DNA of 64,000 nt, from assembly GCA_947652605.1 (NCBI GenBank), contig OX393576.1, positions 60,860,966 through 60,924,965 of the forward strand, read 5' to 3'. Numbering within the stretch: the first letter of the stretch is position 1; the number at the start of each line of letters is the position of its first letter. Positions 10,760 through 21,002 of this stretch are shown here, one piece after another. This DNA comes from Elmis aenea. Taxonomy: Eukaryota > Arthropoda > Insecta > Coleoptera > Elmidae. The notes beneath the pieces were generated by a model that was given only the letters and a program-made list of their open reading frames with translations, did not search any database and had not been told where the DNA came from. The position numbers and the translations under genes are program-made.

Positions 10760-11513
10760 AGATTTTAATAATGAAAGAATCTTCATAGTGTCCAACAGCC
10801 AAGCAGCGTTAAAAGCTCTTGACTCGTCGGAAGTAAACTCAGGACTTGTTCTGAACTGCATACAAGCCCTCAACGTGCTAGGAAGCAGGAATAATGTTAA
10901 ACTGGTATGTTGCCCAGGGCACACTAATATACCAGGGAACGAGAAGGCAGATCGCCTAGCCAAAATTTGCAGCGAGACACCTTTCTTCGGAGCAGAACCC
11001 GCAGTTGGTACATTATATGGAACAGCCAAGCGGTGTCTTACTGACATATTAATGCAAGGACACAATGCTCATTGGAAAAAAGTTGCAGGACAAGCCCATT
11101 CCAAGGCTATCCTGTCAATGGTCTCTAAAGAAAAGACAGAAGAAATGCTCAGGATGAGCAGAGCAGACATCAGAGCAACCACAGGACTCGTCACAGGACA
11201 TTGGGATAAACAAACACTACTACATAATAGGGCCCTCAGAGACCGATATATGCAGAGGATGTGGTGAAGAAGAAGAAACTCCTCTTCACGTAATATGCCA
11301 GTGTGAAGGATTCACACCCTACCGGCGCAAACTTCTAGGGATGGAAAAAGCCAACCAAGATGAGCTAAGAAAAACACCCTTAAAGAAAATCCTGGAGTTT
11401 TTCAAAAACACAGGACTTCTTTAAGTGACTATCACCAGAGGGTACAATAGACCAATAGGTCGCAGTACAGGAACCCGAAAGGGGACCACCTCCGCGGAAA
11501 TAATAATAATAAA
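10760..11513 (+). mobile_element. 5'-truncated LINE 3' end with 15-bp target duplication
   Basis: The unit is bounded by perfect 15-bp direct repeats TATATGTGCCACTAG (10745-10759 and 11514-11528) and ends in a short TAA-rich tail (AATAATAATAATAAA). It begins abruptly inside the RNase H frame. These are the marks of target-primed reverse transcription with 5' truncation. A TAA-type tail plus an RNase H domain fits the I-like group of non-LTR elements. The perfect duplication suggests it is younger than the surrounding inverted repeat. Confidence 0.9.
10761..11424 (+). pseudogene. LINE pol C-terminus: RNase H plus CCHC-like finger
   Basis: The frame opens at the truncation point and reads ERIFIVSNSQAALKAL, then CCPGHTNIPGNEKADRLAK, the last two RNase H blocks of non-LTR elements. 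The usual catalytic Asp of the SDSQ motif is Asn here (SNSQ), so the enzyme would be impaired even if complete. After about 150 residues a frameshift near 11228 breaks the reading. The following frame continues ETDICRGCGEEEETPLHVIC with QC, the C-x2-C...H-x3-C finger found at the polyprotein end, and stops at 11422-11424. The endonuclease and RT domains are absent because the copy is 5'-truncated. Confidence 0.85.
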
Positions 11514-12020
11514 TATATGTGCCACTAGCCATTTCTTTCGAAAAAAAATGGGAAAACTGAAAAGTTGAATAATAAAAGTATTTTTAGCGATCGCGTTGGC
11601 CATAAAACCGTCATACAAAACGAGGCCTTTGTTAACCCTATGTTAACCGCCTATGCGTCGCATAGATATAGATATACAGATATACCACAACTTCTCAAAT
11701 CATAGCGCTCATGCAGGGGTTTCGTTTTTGACGGTTTTCTCCTGAACCGTTCAAGATTGTTTCAAAAACTTTGCACCATTTTACTTGCATAGGATGCGCG
11801 TATCGGTAAATAGAAAAATTTAAAATCTATCTCTGACGGTTTTATGACCAACGCGATCGCAAAAATGACCTTTTTATACCAATTTTTCAGTTTTTCCCCT
11901 ATTTTTGCGAGGGAAATGGCCAGTGGCGCGTATAACTCTGGAAAACATTTAGTTTTGATGTCATTGATGCAATAAACACAGCCTTAATCAAATGTTAGCG
12001 ACAACGTATCGTGACCCTCC

Positions 12021-12240
12021 CTTGTGAGGGTCCAGTTTTTGCATTTTATGTGTAATCATTGCCAAAAGGTTTTTAAATATTTCGGGGGTCATTCGTAGAC
12101 CTTAATATCTTCCGCTGCAAGTTCCTTCAATAGGAGTGCTGATGCACCTAGGGCATCTCTCAATTACGTACCCACTTTCTTTTTCTTCTGTTTTCTTCAT
12201 CCTCGATAATTTCATTAATTTCACTTAATAAAACGTCGCA
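12021..12240 (-). pseudogene. Harbinger transposase N-terminal remnant
   Basis: On the minus strand the reading runs LLSEINEIIEDEENRRKRK then WVRN, and after small frame changes RDALGASALLLKELAAEDIK, VY, RMTPEIFKNLLAMIT, and HKMQKLDPH. The order K-R-x-W-V-R, L-G-A-S, L-L-K-E-L-A-x-E-D, R-M-T-P-E-x-F-x-x-L-L matches the region before the DDE core of Harbinger transposases. At least one stop and one frameshift are needed to join the pieces. The coding sequence ends at the border of the nested inverted-repeat unit, so the DDE catalytic core is lost. Confidence 0.75.
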
Positions 12241-12437
12241 AATTTTTAAACACCTTTTTTTCACTATATAACGTAGATGTCGACGGGTCATACTTGTTAT
12301 TAAAGCGACCAACTACTGTCATACTAAAATTGTGTCGTGTAAACGCTCAACAGAAAATGAGAGGCGAGTCGAGTGCTGGGTCGAGTTACTGGGCCGAGTT
12401 TACTGGGCCGAGTTACTCGACTAATGTAAACCAGCCT

Positions 12438-13163
12438 TAAAAGAGACCAAGTAATCTTTAGTAACCAATAAGTAATTAAGATTTATAATAGTGCCAAGAT
12501 TTACTTTAATTGCCAAATAATTAAAAATTGTACTCGTTTAAAATATCACGCATAATTTATTAATTTTTTACACTGCTGTCCTGTTTTTTGATTTTTTTTA
12601 CTAATCACTTAACAATATAAGCTAAACTAAATATCTTCTGCAAATTAAAAGTTTTTTTTCTCTGTCAAACGACATACGGAATAGGTACTTTAAATTAACT
12701 GAAAGTTGCGCAATTTATTCCACTTAAGATTTGTAAAATATTCTGAAAACAATAAAATGTATTAGCAAACCAGACCCTATTCACCTTGCATTTCTAAAAT
12801 GCAATATTTTTAAACAGTATTTAGTTGCCCATGTACTTATTTTTATTGTTTAAAAAAACATAATCCACATCCAGAAACGAAGCAAACTTCTAGTAAACAA
12901 ATAAAATAAATAACCAAATGCCCTGGAGTCTTTGATCCTGGGTAAATTAAAACTAAGTTTTTTTTAATTCAGACAGGAAAAAATACGTATAAAACATTTT
13001 ACTCAACCAAACAACATTTTTGTTAGTTCTTTTCTTACTTACTACAACATTGATAGTTGTAATTCACAGGGCGTTACTTTTGTTAAAACGAACTCTTGAT
13101 TTTTCTGAAAAGTAAAAGTCCTTACAAACACATCCGTTGCTATAAACCCAACAAAACTTTTTA
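12438..13163. other. No feature recognised
   Basis: AT-rich, no coding frame or repeat structure that I can support. Confidence 0.4.
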
Positions 13164-13339
13164 TAGGTATAAGTGGTTCACTTTTTTGTAGCAGGGCTTT
13201 GAGAGTCGATAAACGCTTCATTTTAAAGATACAAGGTGTGGTAATTTTTGAAAAACTGTCGGTTATTTTATATAGTTTCCCAAGCAGTGGGGATATTTAA
13301 ATCAAATTTGGCATACCGCACCACCTTATAGGTTACCAC

Positions 13340-14173
13340 TAGGGTTTCTTTCCCGGGATCCCGGGATCCCGGTCCATTTTCAGCTATTTTATATTTCCCG
13401 GGAAATGCTTTTTGTCCCGGGAATTCCCGGGATTTTAAAAAAGTGTTGTTTTTGTTTATTTTATGCTAAGATCTTTAAGGTAATACTATCATAACTTATC
13501 AGAATTTTATGCTTAAAATGTATTTACTAACAGTAAATTATGAAAAAACTTCAAAATAATTTTTCTCTTTTAGTATGGAGCAAAGAAGCCCGGTCTCCAT
13601 TACAATTAATTAATATCTTCAAAATACTTTTACAGTTTTATTTTTGTGTACCCTGATAATTCAGGGCAAAATAGCTTATAAATGAAATTTTATTGATAAT
13701 AACGATGTTTCTTTGCTGCTAGATGCTCTCAAGACAATTTCACCTACATCAATAGAGACTGAGAGAGCATTTTATGCAGCAGGACTTTTTGTTAATAAAT
13801 TAAGAAAAAGACTAATTGACTGAAGCACAGATCACCTGTGTTTTCTTAAATCACATTACAAAAATTCATTGTAAAAATTATATTATTGTATTCATAAATA
13901 TCAAATAGCAATAGAAAGGTTATAATTCCCAAATGTATGTTTCTCTCACCAATATTATTAAATTATTTGTAATAATCATGCAGCAAAATGTATTACATAT
14001 ATGACTTGGAGTTGTTTTTAAGTAATAAACCGCTCCCTTAATTTTTTGGGTTATTTATTTAAAAATATTGACATAATTTATTACATCCCGGGATCCCGGG
14101 AAATCCCGAGACAAAGGCCGATTTCTTCCCGGAATCCCGGGACAAGCAAAATGGTCAAATATGAGAAACCCTA
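13340..14173 (+). mobile_element. hAT element with TAGGGTTTCT ends, copy 1
   Basis: Inverted ends TAGGGTTTCT and AGAAACCCTA are flanked by a perfect 8-bp duplication GTTACCAC (13332-13339 and 14174-14181). Subterminal CCCGGGATCCCGGG blocks occur at both sides. It carries a piece of the hAT transposase dimerisation domain. A second, end-less copy in opposite orientation lies at 41965-42661. Its site is inside the older inverted-repeat element. Confidence 0.9.
13695..13874 (+). pseudogene. hAT transposase C-terminal dimerisation remnant
   Basis: The frame reads DNNDVSLLLDALKTISPTSI, then ETERAFYAAGLFVNKLRKRL, ID, a TGA stop, then STDHLCFLKSHYKNSL and a final TAA. The motif S-x-E-x-E-R-A-F-x-x-A-G followed by K-L-R-x-R-L and L-x-F-L-K is the C-terminal dimerisation region (hATC) of hAT transposases. 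Only this end of the protein survives in an 834-bp element, so the copy is non-autonomous, and one internal stop breaks it. The same region is recognisable in reverse in the copy at 42.2-42.3 kb with different substitutions. Confidence 0.8.
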
Positions 14174-14533
14174 GTTACCACATTCGGTGAAAGTGTCAAG
14201 CAACCTGTGGCAGAGTTATGAGGGTTCAGTATAATAAATTTTATAAAAAAAACTAGTACAACCTTCTTCAAAATCAAACTCGATCTTGTTCTTGACTTTT
14301 CTTCGTATCTGCCACCGTTTGGTGCGGAAATCAGAAAGTGCTATACCCTGATCACAGGATGTTTCGTTAAAACTACTCTACATTTTAATGGTTTGAAATA
14401 AGAATGCCATTAATAAATTATTTGCTACATTTTTATGTTCTAATTGTCCAAGTAACGAGGAATATTACTATTTAATGTATTTTCGAGTTCCCAATAACTG
14501 TTAAAGTCCCGCTACAAAAAGTGAACCACCCTG

Positions 14534-16914
14534 TATATTTACACTAATATTAAACATTCCTGAGATACTACCACATTTTTTTAGATATACAACTGAGGTT
14601 GTAAAACAACATTATGTTTCGCATTTCTGAAAACAGACAACAAAACACAGCAGTGGTTAAGATAATCTGTAACGTACCAAAGTGGCGTAGAATTATAGAA
14701 CCGCTAGAAATATATAGTGTTTTAAAAAAAAAACATAGATAAAGAACAAAAGAGCTAAAATCCAGTTTTTAAACCACGATCATAAATATTATAAAAGACT
14801 TGTGTTTAAAACAGGTACGCTTATAAGACCCTTATTGTTTAACACTAGTGCAATAATTTAAAAATATTTACAAATTAACTTATATCTATAAATTAAGTGC
14901 AAAAAAATGATTACAAAACTTTCATTTAAGTTGTTCAACGTCAAAGAATAATAACGCATGCGGCTAAAAGTGAATGGCATATGCAATTCTGCAAATTTTT
15001 ATTGAATGTTTAATTGCTGTCGTATTGCCAACATCTGTCTGCGAAAAAATCTCTCGCAACAGACAATGTCTGCTCATTTGAAATGTATTGTACTAAATGA
15101 CAAATTGTATATGAAATCGAAAAGTGCTGTCACAAATACCGCGTTCGATCAGTTGGAAATATTGTAAAAAAAGCTCACACGTTATGTGAACAATATTAAA
15201 GCACTACAAAATACACTATTTAAACACTAGAATAGTTCCACAAAAAAAATATAAAAAAAAATAGTCGATTTTAAGCGCAATAAACGAAACAATGTATGTT
15301 ATGTTATATACCATATTCATTGCTTTATTAAAAAAAGTTAAATTCTGCTACATGATCGTGTTGTAATAACCATGTCGATAAACATTTAGACACCTAGAAT
15401 AAATGTTTTTATTTATATTTACTCCCTGCTTATATGTACACATACAGGGTGTCCCAAAAGTAACTATCTATTCTAGCGAGTTTAAGTAAATGTTATAAAA
15501 TTTTCATTATGGTTTGTCCACATATTTTACAAATTTATGTATTTGAAAAAAATACAAGTTTAACACGAGTTAATGTTAAGGTGTTCATCTAACTTTCAAA
15601 CCCATCATTGATGATGAATATCGTCGTATAACGTGTTTAAGTAGTAAAATTAGAGAAACATTGTGTACAAACCATGGCAATAGAATAAAGATTTTGTAAA
15701 ATACCCTTACATTCACCTAAATAGTCACTTCTGGTCTAAAAATATTTATGTATGTATACCATAAATTTTATCTTCGTAAATGTTTTATAAAAATGGCCTC
15801 AAAATTTTTAAAAGGGTTATTGGCATCTGCCTGCAATCTTATTTAAAACATTCACTATAATTTCGCATAATTTTAAAATGTTTTTGATTTTTTAAATATA
15901 AATCATTGTTGATCTCTTAGCAATATACATAAAGAACTGGGCTTATTTGTTTATTCAAAGTTCAAAAAGTTCTATAATCAACCTTAAATTCTCAATATTC
16001 AGGCAGCTTAAAGTTACCCTTTATTTCTTCTATAGCTTTAGAGTTCTTAAAACGGAGATGCTGAAAAGTCCTGAAGACTAAAGAGGTACAACTGGCAACA
16101 AAAACGTCGATATTTTTTACTTTCGCCATACGTGGTGTGAAGATAGTGTTGTGTTATAAAAGAATTAAATTTTTTCAAAAAATAGTCGACGAATATTAAA
16201 TTAAGGTGAAATTGGCTTAAATGTGTTTAATACAAAATAAGATGCATTACTGAAATGAAATCGAATTTAACTTAGTCTAAGCCTTGGAGATTATTGTTCT
16301 TCAGATTATTTCCTACTTGTTTTAATTTTATGCCTATACAATGGTTCGCACAATCATTCCTGCAAAGAAAATTAATTTAATTTGCCACATCCTGATTATG
16401 TTCAATTAATTTTACCAATTTAGCATACAACTTACACACTGTTCTATATCTAACGAGAAATAAACTACACAAATCAAAACATACCATTATGCATGTCATC
16501 TTATAATAATGCAGTTATTGTGCAAATTGTGCAACGAAATTAAAAACAAATAAAGGCGCGCGATCGAAAGCTACGGGAAAGCTTTTTTGTGAAGAACGTC
16601 CTTGCGGTCGCGATGCCGGGTACTTGACCGCGCTTACTACACGAAGATGCGTGCGTGCCAAACGTGCAACACAAAGAAGTTGCCTAATAAAATGTATTTA
16701 CCTGGGCGTGAATTACGAGTAACAGTTGGCGATGTAATAAATATTAATAATATTCACACTGTATAACCTTAACGCTTTAAAGATTCAGTGTTATTCATGG
16801 CTAAAGACGCTGAAATTCGTCGTCCCCTGATGCACAAATGTATCATCATTCTCCACTACTTTTATAAGATTTCAATCAAATATTTGCTGCAGAAGCAACT
16901 AGCTGTATTTATGG
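14534..16914. other. Mostly featureless; one solo CAGGGTGTCCC end and a GC-rich patch
   Basis: A single element end, TA-CAGGGTGTCCCAAAAGTAAC, starts at 15445 with no matching right end in the window. A GC-rich patch at about 16556-16680 (GGCGCGCGATCG, GGTCGCGATGCCGGG) stands out from the AT-rich background but shows no convincing frame. Nothing else is recognisable. Confidence 0.45.
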
Positions 16915-17130
16915 GTAGATGGGAAACCTCTTAATAAGTATAAAACATTTACCAACTATAATTCTTTTACATTTATCCAAATTTGAGAAATAAAATAAAA
17001 ACTAAATTTTATGGCTCCCCTTTAGGGGGGTGTAACTGCGAAAGGAAAAATTTTTATATGTAAGACCCCCCTTAATTTTCGATAAGGAAGCACCACCTGA
17101 GTTTTTTCTCAATATTTAAGAAACACCCTG
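16915..17130. mobile_element. Right-hand fragment of family C hairpin element
   Basis: Matches the right part of the complete element at 47590-48601: GGAAACCTCTTAATA, CATTTATCCAAATTTGAGAA, GGGGTGTAACT, and the terminal CTCAATATTTAAGAAACACC-CTG followed by TA. The left arm is missing. Confidence 0.8.
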
Positions 17131-17344
17131 TATAGAAACTTGTTGACCACCCCTGACCTAAATGAACCAAATTTGATGCAGAATGTGTGTAAATAATTCT
17201 TTTAAAATTATTTTACGAATCCATTACTTACCTAGATACTCAGTTAAAATTGTTTTAAATAGCTTCTATTAACTAAAACGCTTGCTAAAACATTAAACAA
17301 ATTATTGCACATATTTATCTACCGTAGTTAGTGATGAACAAATA

Positions 17345-17663
17345 TATTAAACTAGGCGATTTACCCAGCGTTGCACGGGTGATTACAATTTTCTTTTATC
17401 AATCACAGAGTACTCGCGCTACGCGCTCGCTCCCGGCGGACGTTCTCAGACGTTCAATTACAGACTACTCGCGCTCCGCGCTCGCGCTCGGCGGACGTTT
17501 CCGGCCGTTCTCGGGCATTTCCGGCCATTCTTTATACGACGTTTGATCTGTTAGGTACTAAATAGTAACTGTGCAAAATTTGGTCCCGATCGGTCAACGG
17601 ACCTAGGATTCTATAGCGAACAAACAAGCAAACAAACAAACACACAAACAAACAAGCTCTTTT
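17345..17663 (+). repeat. SINE- or RTE-tail-like repeat ending in CAAA repeats
   Basis: The unit contains two diverged copies of a GC-rich block (ACTCGCGCT(A/C)CGCGCTCGC then GGCGGACGTT), then a 3' part reading GCAAAATTTGGTCCCGATCGG, TCAACGGACCTAGGATTCTATAGCG and a run of AAACAAAC units. The 3' part resembles the unit at 35.3-35.6 kb (CCAAATTTGGTCAGGATCGG, then CATACATAC). This layout is common for SINEs or truncated RTE-type LINE tails in insects. No RNA polymerase III box could be assigned with confidence. Confidence 0.5.
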
Positions 17664-17666
17664 ATA

Positions 17667-18292
17667 CATGGTGTCCCAGATTACATTTCCAGCATGGGGA
17701 TCTCGCTTATTATAAGAGATACAGGTTTGTTTAAATTAGATAAATTATTCCTTGGTATGAGAGGAGCTACAATCAATTTTTAAAAGTACAAAATTCGTCG
17801 TGCTTCAGATGTTACAGCAAAAAATATGAAAATGTCGAATTTCTTTTTTCTTTCATAACTTTTTTGTCTTAATCGTTAAAACAATTTTATTTGTACTTTT
17901 CAAAGTACTTTTTAATGGAGAATGTAACTGTCATTTTAGATTTTTTTTAACACCTACCATTTTCGAGATATTATGCCTAATTCCATTTTTTCTTATGGGC
18001 CGCGAAGTTGGCTATGGAATAGTTGAATGTGCTTTTTTTTCTCGTTTAAATGAGATATTACTTGCTATACCTATTTTTATAAACAAGTCACAAAATGAAT
18101 AAAAATCTTATTTTACCCATCACTTATCAAGCTATCTATAAAAATAAAAACAAAAAACAACTAATTAAAACTAAATTAAAAATTGATTGTGGCTGCTTTC
18201 ATACCAAGGAATAATTCATCTATTTTAAACAAACCGGTATCTGTTATAATAAGCGAGATTCCCATGCTGGAAATGTAATCTGGGACACCCTG
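17667..18292. mobile_element. Family E inverted-repeat element, complete
   Basis: The ends are CA(T/G)GGTGTCCCAGATTACA and its inverse, immediately flanked by TA. Arms of about 130 bp match through CCAGCATGG, ATCTCGCTTATTATAA, GAGATACAGG, CCTTGGTATGA and CAATCAATTTTTAA. The centre is AT-rich and noncoding. It sits at the very 3' edge of the SINE-like unit. Half of a second copy lies at 31612-31987. Confidence 0.85.
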
Positions 18293-19342
18293 TATATGTA
18301 TATAGATAGATAAAGATAATACCAAACAATTTGACTATACAGCATAAAATATAGGAGTATTACTAATTTAAAACCGTTATTACTATTTAAAAGAACCAAC
18401 ACTAATTAAATTATCTTACGATTTTATCTGCAAAGAACGTATTTAGTATACCATTTACCACTGTTTGGTTACCCATCCAATTTAAGACAACCTACATTAC
18501 TCGTAATTTAAAATATTTACAGTAACATCAAGGCAAATATCACTAAAACCAGCCAGCAGTCGTTTCTTTGAATCATTTAAATTGTTCTAGTGGCCAAATT
18601 AGGTAATTAAAATTCGGCTCACATTAAGATTCGCCACTTGAAAACTTAAAAGCCCCGCAAACTTTTTACTTGATAATTAATATTGGCAAGAATCGACAGC
18701 CTTCTGCAATATTATACACAAATTATAGGTTTTGCCGGGGGAAATTAAATCTGGCAGCTATAAACAGAAATGGCATTTAATAATAAAACAGACGAGTACC
18801 CAGCAATTACGCTGTCACCATTAGAGTTGATGGCCTGATGTGCTTTGATATTGGTTTTCGGTCAACGCCACTTTTAGCAATTATGAAATACTCGCGTAGC
18901 AAAATACCTAACTTCCCTTTAACAAGTGAATGTTACACTGATCGTGAGAATATCAGACGAATTCCACTTTTACTGAAATACTTAAGGGGGAACTAAATCT
19001 TAGTCGAAGTGTCAATTTTTGCAGAAGTAATAATACACGTAATGTCATATTTACATCTCTTTCTAGTACACTAGCAGAAAACAATATAGCAAAACTAATT
19101 TCCCCCTCCCTATTTCCCCGCCAAAAATTCGTTCATCACTCTTTATCTTAGCAGTCTATCATTGTCTATTTTTAACCCTGAAAGCGTTTTCCTAGCAGCC
19201 TATTAGATCTTAGCAGCTAAAGGCGTAAATTTTATAGTAAGTATTACATTTAGAAAAATTAAATATTACAAAGTTAAAGTTTTTTTACTGTAATAATCAA
19301 TATAAATTCAATGTATAAATAGTTTTAATTATTTCATATTTC
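18293..19342. other. No feature recognised
   Basis: AT-rich; no coding frame or repeat that I can support. Confidence 0.4.
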
Positions 19343-19840
19343 CTATAAAAAGAAGAAATAAATAGAAAAATTGTGATGTTTAATATAAGTTGGTGTGGAT
19401 ATACAAGTGACATTAAAGGTGGCAAAAATTCCCTCCATCTGTGCATATCCATTGCCTGTTGCAATCATTGCACTTACCGCTGTTGTATTTAAATTTAATT
19501 CTTTATTATCAGGACAATTATTACCGTTTTTAACAGTTGATATAACATTTTGTGTATGACACACTTTGCATTTGAAATGTAAATTGGAATAAAATCCGTT
19601 TTTTGTGTCCCTAATGAAATGCATATCTCGGATTGTACATAAAAATGGAGTGTGCACAATTTCTTGAATTTGTTGCATAAAGAAACCTACATCAACTAAT
19701 CGCATTCCATCTAATTTGGCATCAAATTCATTCAAATTTAATTGTTTCTCAACTTCGAAATCATCTAATTTATGATTTATATCATTATAAGTAAAAAAAT
19801 ATGTTCTTTTTTTAGTTATTGCAGTTATTATTAGGTACAA
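19343..19840 (-). CDS. Mutator-like transposase-domain frame (fragment)
   Basis: This is one of the longest clean frames in the window, 165 residues. It contains KLDGMRLVDVGFFMQQIQEI, then FLCTIRDMHFIRDTKNGFYS, FKCKVCHTQNVIST, LNLNTTAVSAMIATGNGYAQ, and FNVTCISTPTYIKHH. The order G-x-R-x-V-D-x-x-F, C...M-x-F, G-F-x-S-x-x-x-F-K-C-K-x-C, N-x-x-A-V, G-x-G and C-I-S-x-x-T-Y matches the Mutator-like domain found at the N-terminus of insect transposon proteins that often also carry a YqaJ-type nuclease. The nuclease part is absent. Upstream on the minus strand another short reading begins MREENIVTVPGQAINIG (about 19960-19870) and ends beside a GTAAAA donor-like sequence, so the gene may have been spliced. 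Host domestication cannot be excluded, but a transposon remnant is more likely. Confidence 0.55.
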   Translation of the reverse strand: MYLIITAITKKRTYFFTYNDINHKLDDFEVEKQLNLNEFDAKLDGMRLVDVGFFMQQIQEIVHTPFLCTIRDMHFIRDTKNGFYSNLHFKCKVCHTQNVISTVKNGNNCPDNKELNLNTTAVSAMIATGNGYAQMEGIFATFNVTCISTPTYIKHHNFSIYFFFL

Positions 19841-20440
19841 AAATTTTTATAAAATATTTTACCAGGTATTTTCATTTAAATTAATTTCCCCCAAAACAAC
19901 ATCGGAATTGCCAATATTTATTGCTTGACCAGGTACAGTGACTATGTTTTCTTCACGCATTTGTCTAGATTTAAAGAAAGAGTTATGTATATATAAGATT
20001 TTAATTATGTATTGTTTTAGAAATACTATAAACAGTCAAGTAGCATTCATATATCTATCTATACAATAGAACTGTTCACTTGCCTTTACAAAAATATATA
20101 TTCATTTAAGTGAATTCAATTTTGCGCGGCTGAAATTTTTTGAAATTGTAATGAATCTACTAGACACCAGATTAAATAGTGTTTTTGAAAATTAAATGAG
20201 TGTCAATTCCATATAATCCCGGATTCAAAAATATATACATGCAGTTAGGAGAATTAAAGGAAGGTCATAATAAAGGTAATGGTACAGTTAGTTTGTACTG
20301 ATTTTAACGAACTCTTTTAATTAAACATACTCTCTTGCTCTTGCCATTCTCATTCTACGTCTTGCTGATGTTTTTCGGCTATAGTAGTTGCTTTTACTAT
20401 TTAAAAATGTTCGCCCCATGATCTATTCTATAGTATAGAT
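19841..20440. other. Possible upstream exon, otherwise featureless
   Basis: Apart from the possible MREENIV exon on the minus strand near 19870-19960, I see only AT-rich noncoding sequence. Confidence 0.3.
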
Positions 20441-20628
20441 CAATGTTTCTCAAACTTGTTACCAATAGCTTACAATAAATAGTTTTGTGGACAATATTTT
20501 GTTTTTAACTTAGCCTGGTCAATAAATTTGAATGATTTTCGAATATAATAAAAGGCTTGGGTTGGGGGACCCCTTCAGATAGATTCCGGGCCTCCAGGGC
20601 TTCGCAGACCACACTTTAAGAAATACTG
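20441..20628. mobile_element. hAT-like MITE, 188 bp
   Basis: The left end CAATGTTTCTCAAACT and the inverse of the right end, CAGTATTTCTTAAAGT, are imperfect inverted repeats. A perfect 8-bp duplication GTATAGAT flanks the unit (20433-20440 and 20629-20636); this fits the nTnnnnAn preference of Ac-type hAT elements. Noncoding. Confidence 0.85.
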
Positions 20629-20861
20629 GTATAGATTCTATAAGAATAAATTGACGTTTAGATTTTCCTGTCATTTTTTGTGTTGTATGTTGTAGAACAG
20701 ACATACGGCGATAAAATGGTGGGGTATTGCAGCGCCTTCGCTTCGGAAAGTACAAGTGAAATTTCCTTAAAAAATGGGTTTCTTAGTTCAAGTTTTTAGA
20801 AAAAGATTGTGAATAAATTTATTTCAAATTAACAACAATTATTAAAAACATGTTCCTTAAC

Positions 20862-21002
20862 GGCGGTACAGGACGATATTTTAATTTTAGCCAATAGTTT
20901 ACAAATATTGATGGTGTAAACAGACGTCAATTTTTAGCCAGTTTTTAATATTTTTTTATGCTTAACAGTATTAACTTTTTTTAAAATCGAGCCTGTACCG
21001 CC
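20862..21002. mobile_element. Small MITE with GGCGGTACAGG ends
   Basis: The 141-bp unit begins GGCGGTACAGG and ends CCTGTACCGCC, with looser complementarity continuing into ATATTTTAA / TTAAAAT. No flanking duplication is visible, so the class is unassigned. Confidence 0.6.

Larger units (their letters stand above)
10665..12014. mobile_element. Inverted-repeat unit nested in the Harbinger element
   Basis: The left arm starts TCACGATACGTTGTCGCTAA and the right arm ends with its reverse complement. Discounting the LINE insertion, the arms stay similar for at least 200 bp, through GTGTTTATTGCATCA, AGAGTTATA(T/C)G(T/C)GCCACT and GCGATCGCGTTGG(C/T)CATAAAACCGTC. The loop lies around 11640-11830. 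No target duplication is evident: flanks are GGGAAGA and CCCTCCC. It may be an independent foldback insertion or a rearranged internal duplication of the Harbinger element. Confidence 0.7.
10115..12437. mobile_element. PIF/Harbinger-like DNA transposon, decayed and invaded
   Basis: The ends are a 25-bp inverted repeat starting AGGCTGGTTTACATTAGTCG, flanked on both sides by TAA, the 3-bp duplication expected of PIF/Harbinger elements. GTCGAGTA motifs are repeated just inside both ends. Within it lie a MADF-domain remnant on the plus strand and a Harbinger-type transposase N-terminus on the minus strand, the two proteins this superfamily normally encodes. The middle of the transposase gene is gone and its place is taken by an inverted-repeat unit (10665-12014), which itself holds a LINE insertion (10760-11513). 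Confidence 0.85.
13164..14533. mobile_element. Inverted-repeat element with CAGGGTGGTTCAC end, hosting a hAT
   Basis: The right end reads GTGAACCACCCTG followed by TA. The left end keeps GTGGTTCACTTTTTTGTAGC, the inverse of GCTACAAAAAGTGAACCAC, but its outermost bases are altered by a small insertion. Removing the 834-bp hAT and its duplication leaves about 530 bp. The ends place it in the CAGGGTGN class with TA flanks seen many times in this window. No coding capacity of its own. Confidence 0.7.

Noticed and set aside
15020..15080. TGTCTGCGA...TCGCAACAGACA as a small hairpin RNA
   Set aside because: Complementarity is short and interrupted, with no flanking structure.
17625..17650. CAAA-repeat run as an independent microsatellite
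   Set aside because: It is the tail of the SINE-like unit that precedes it.
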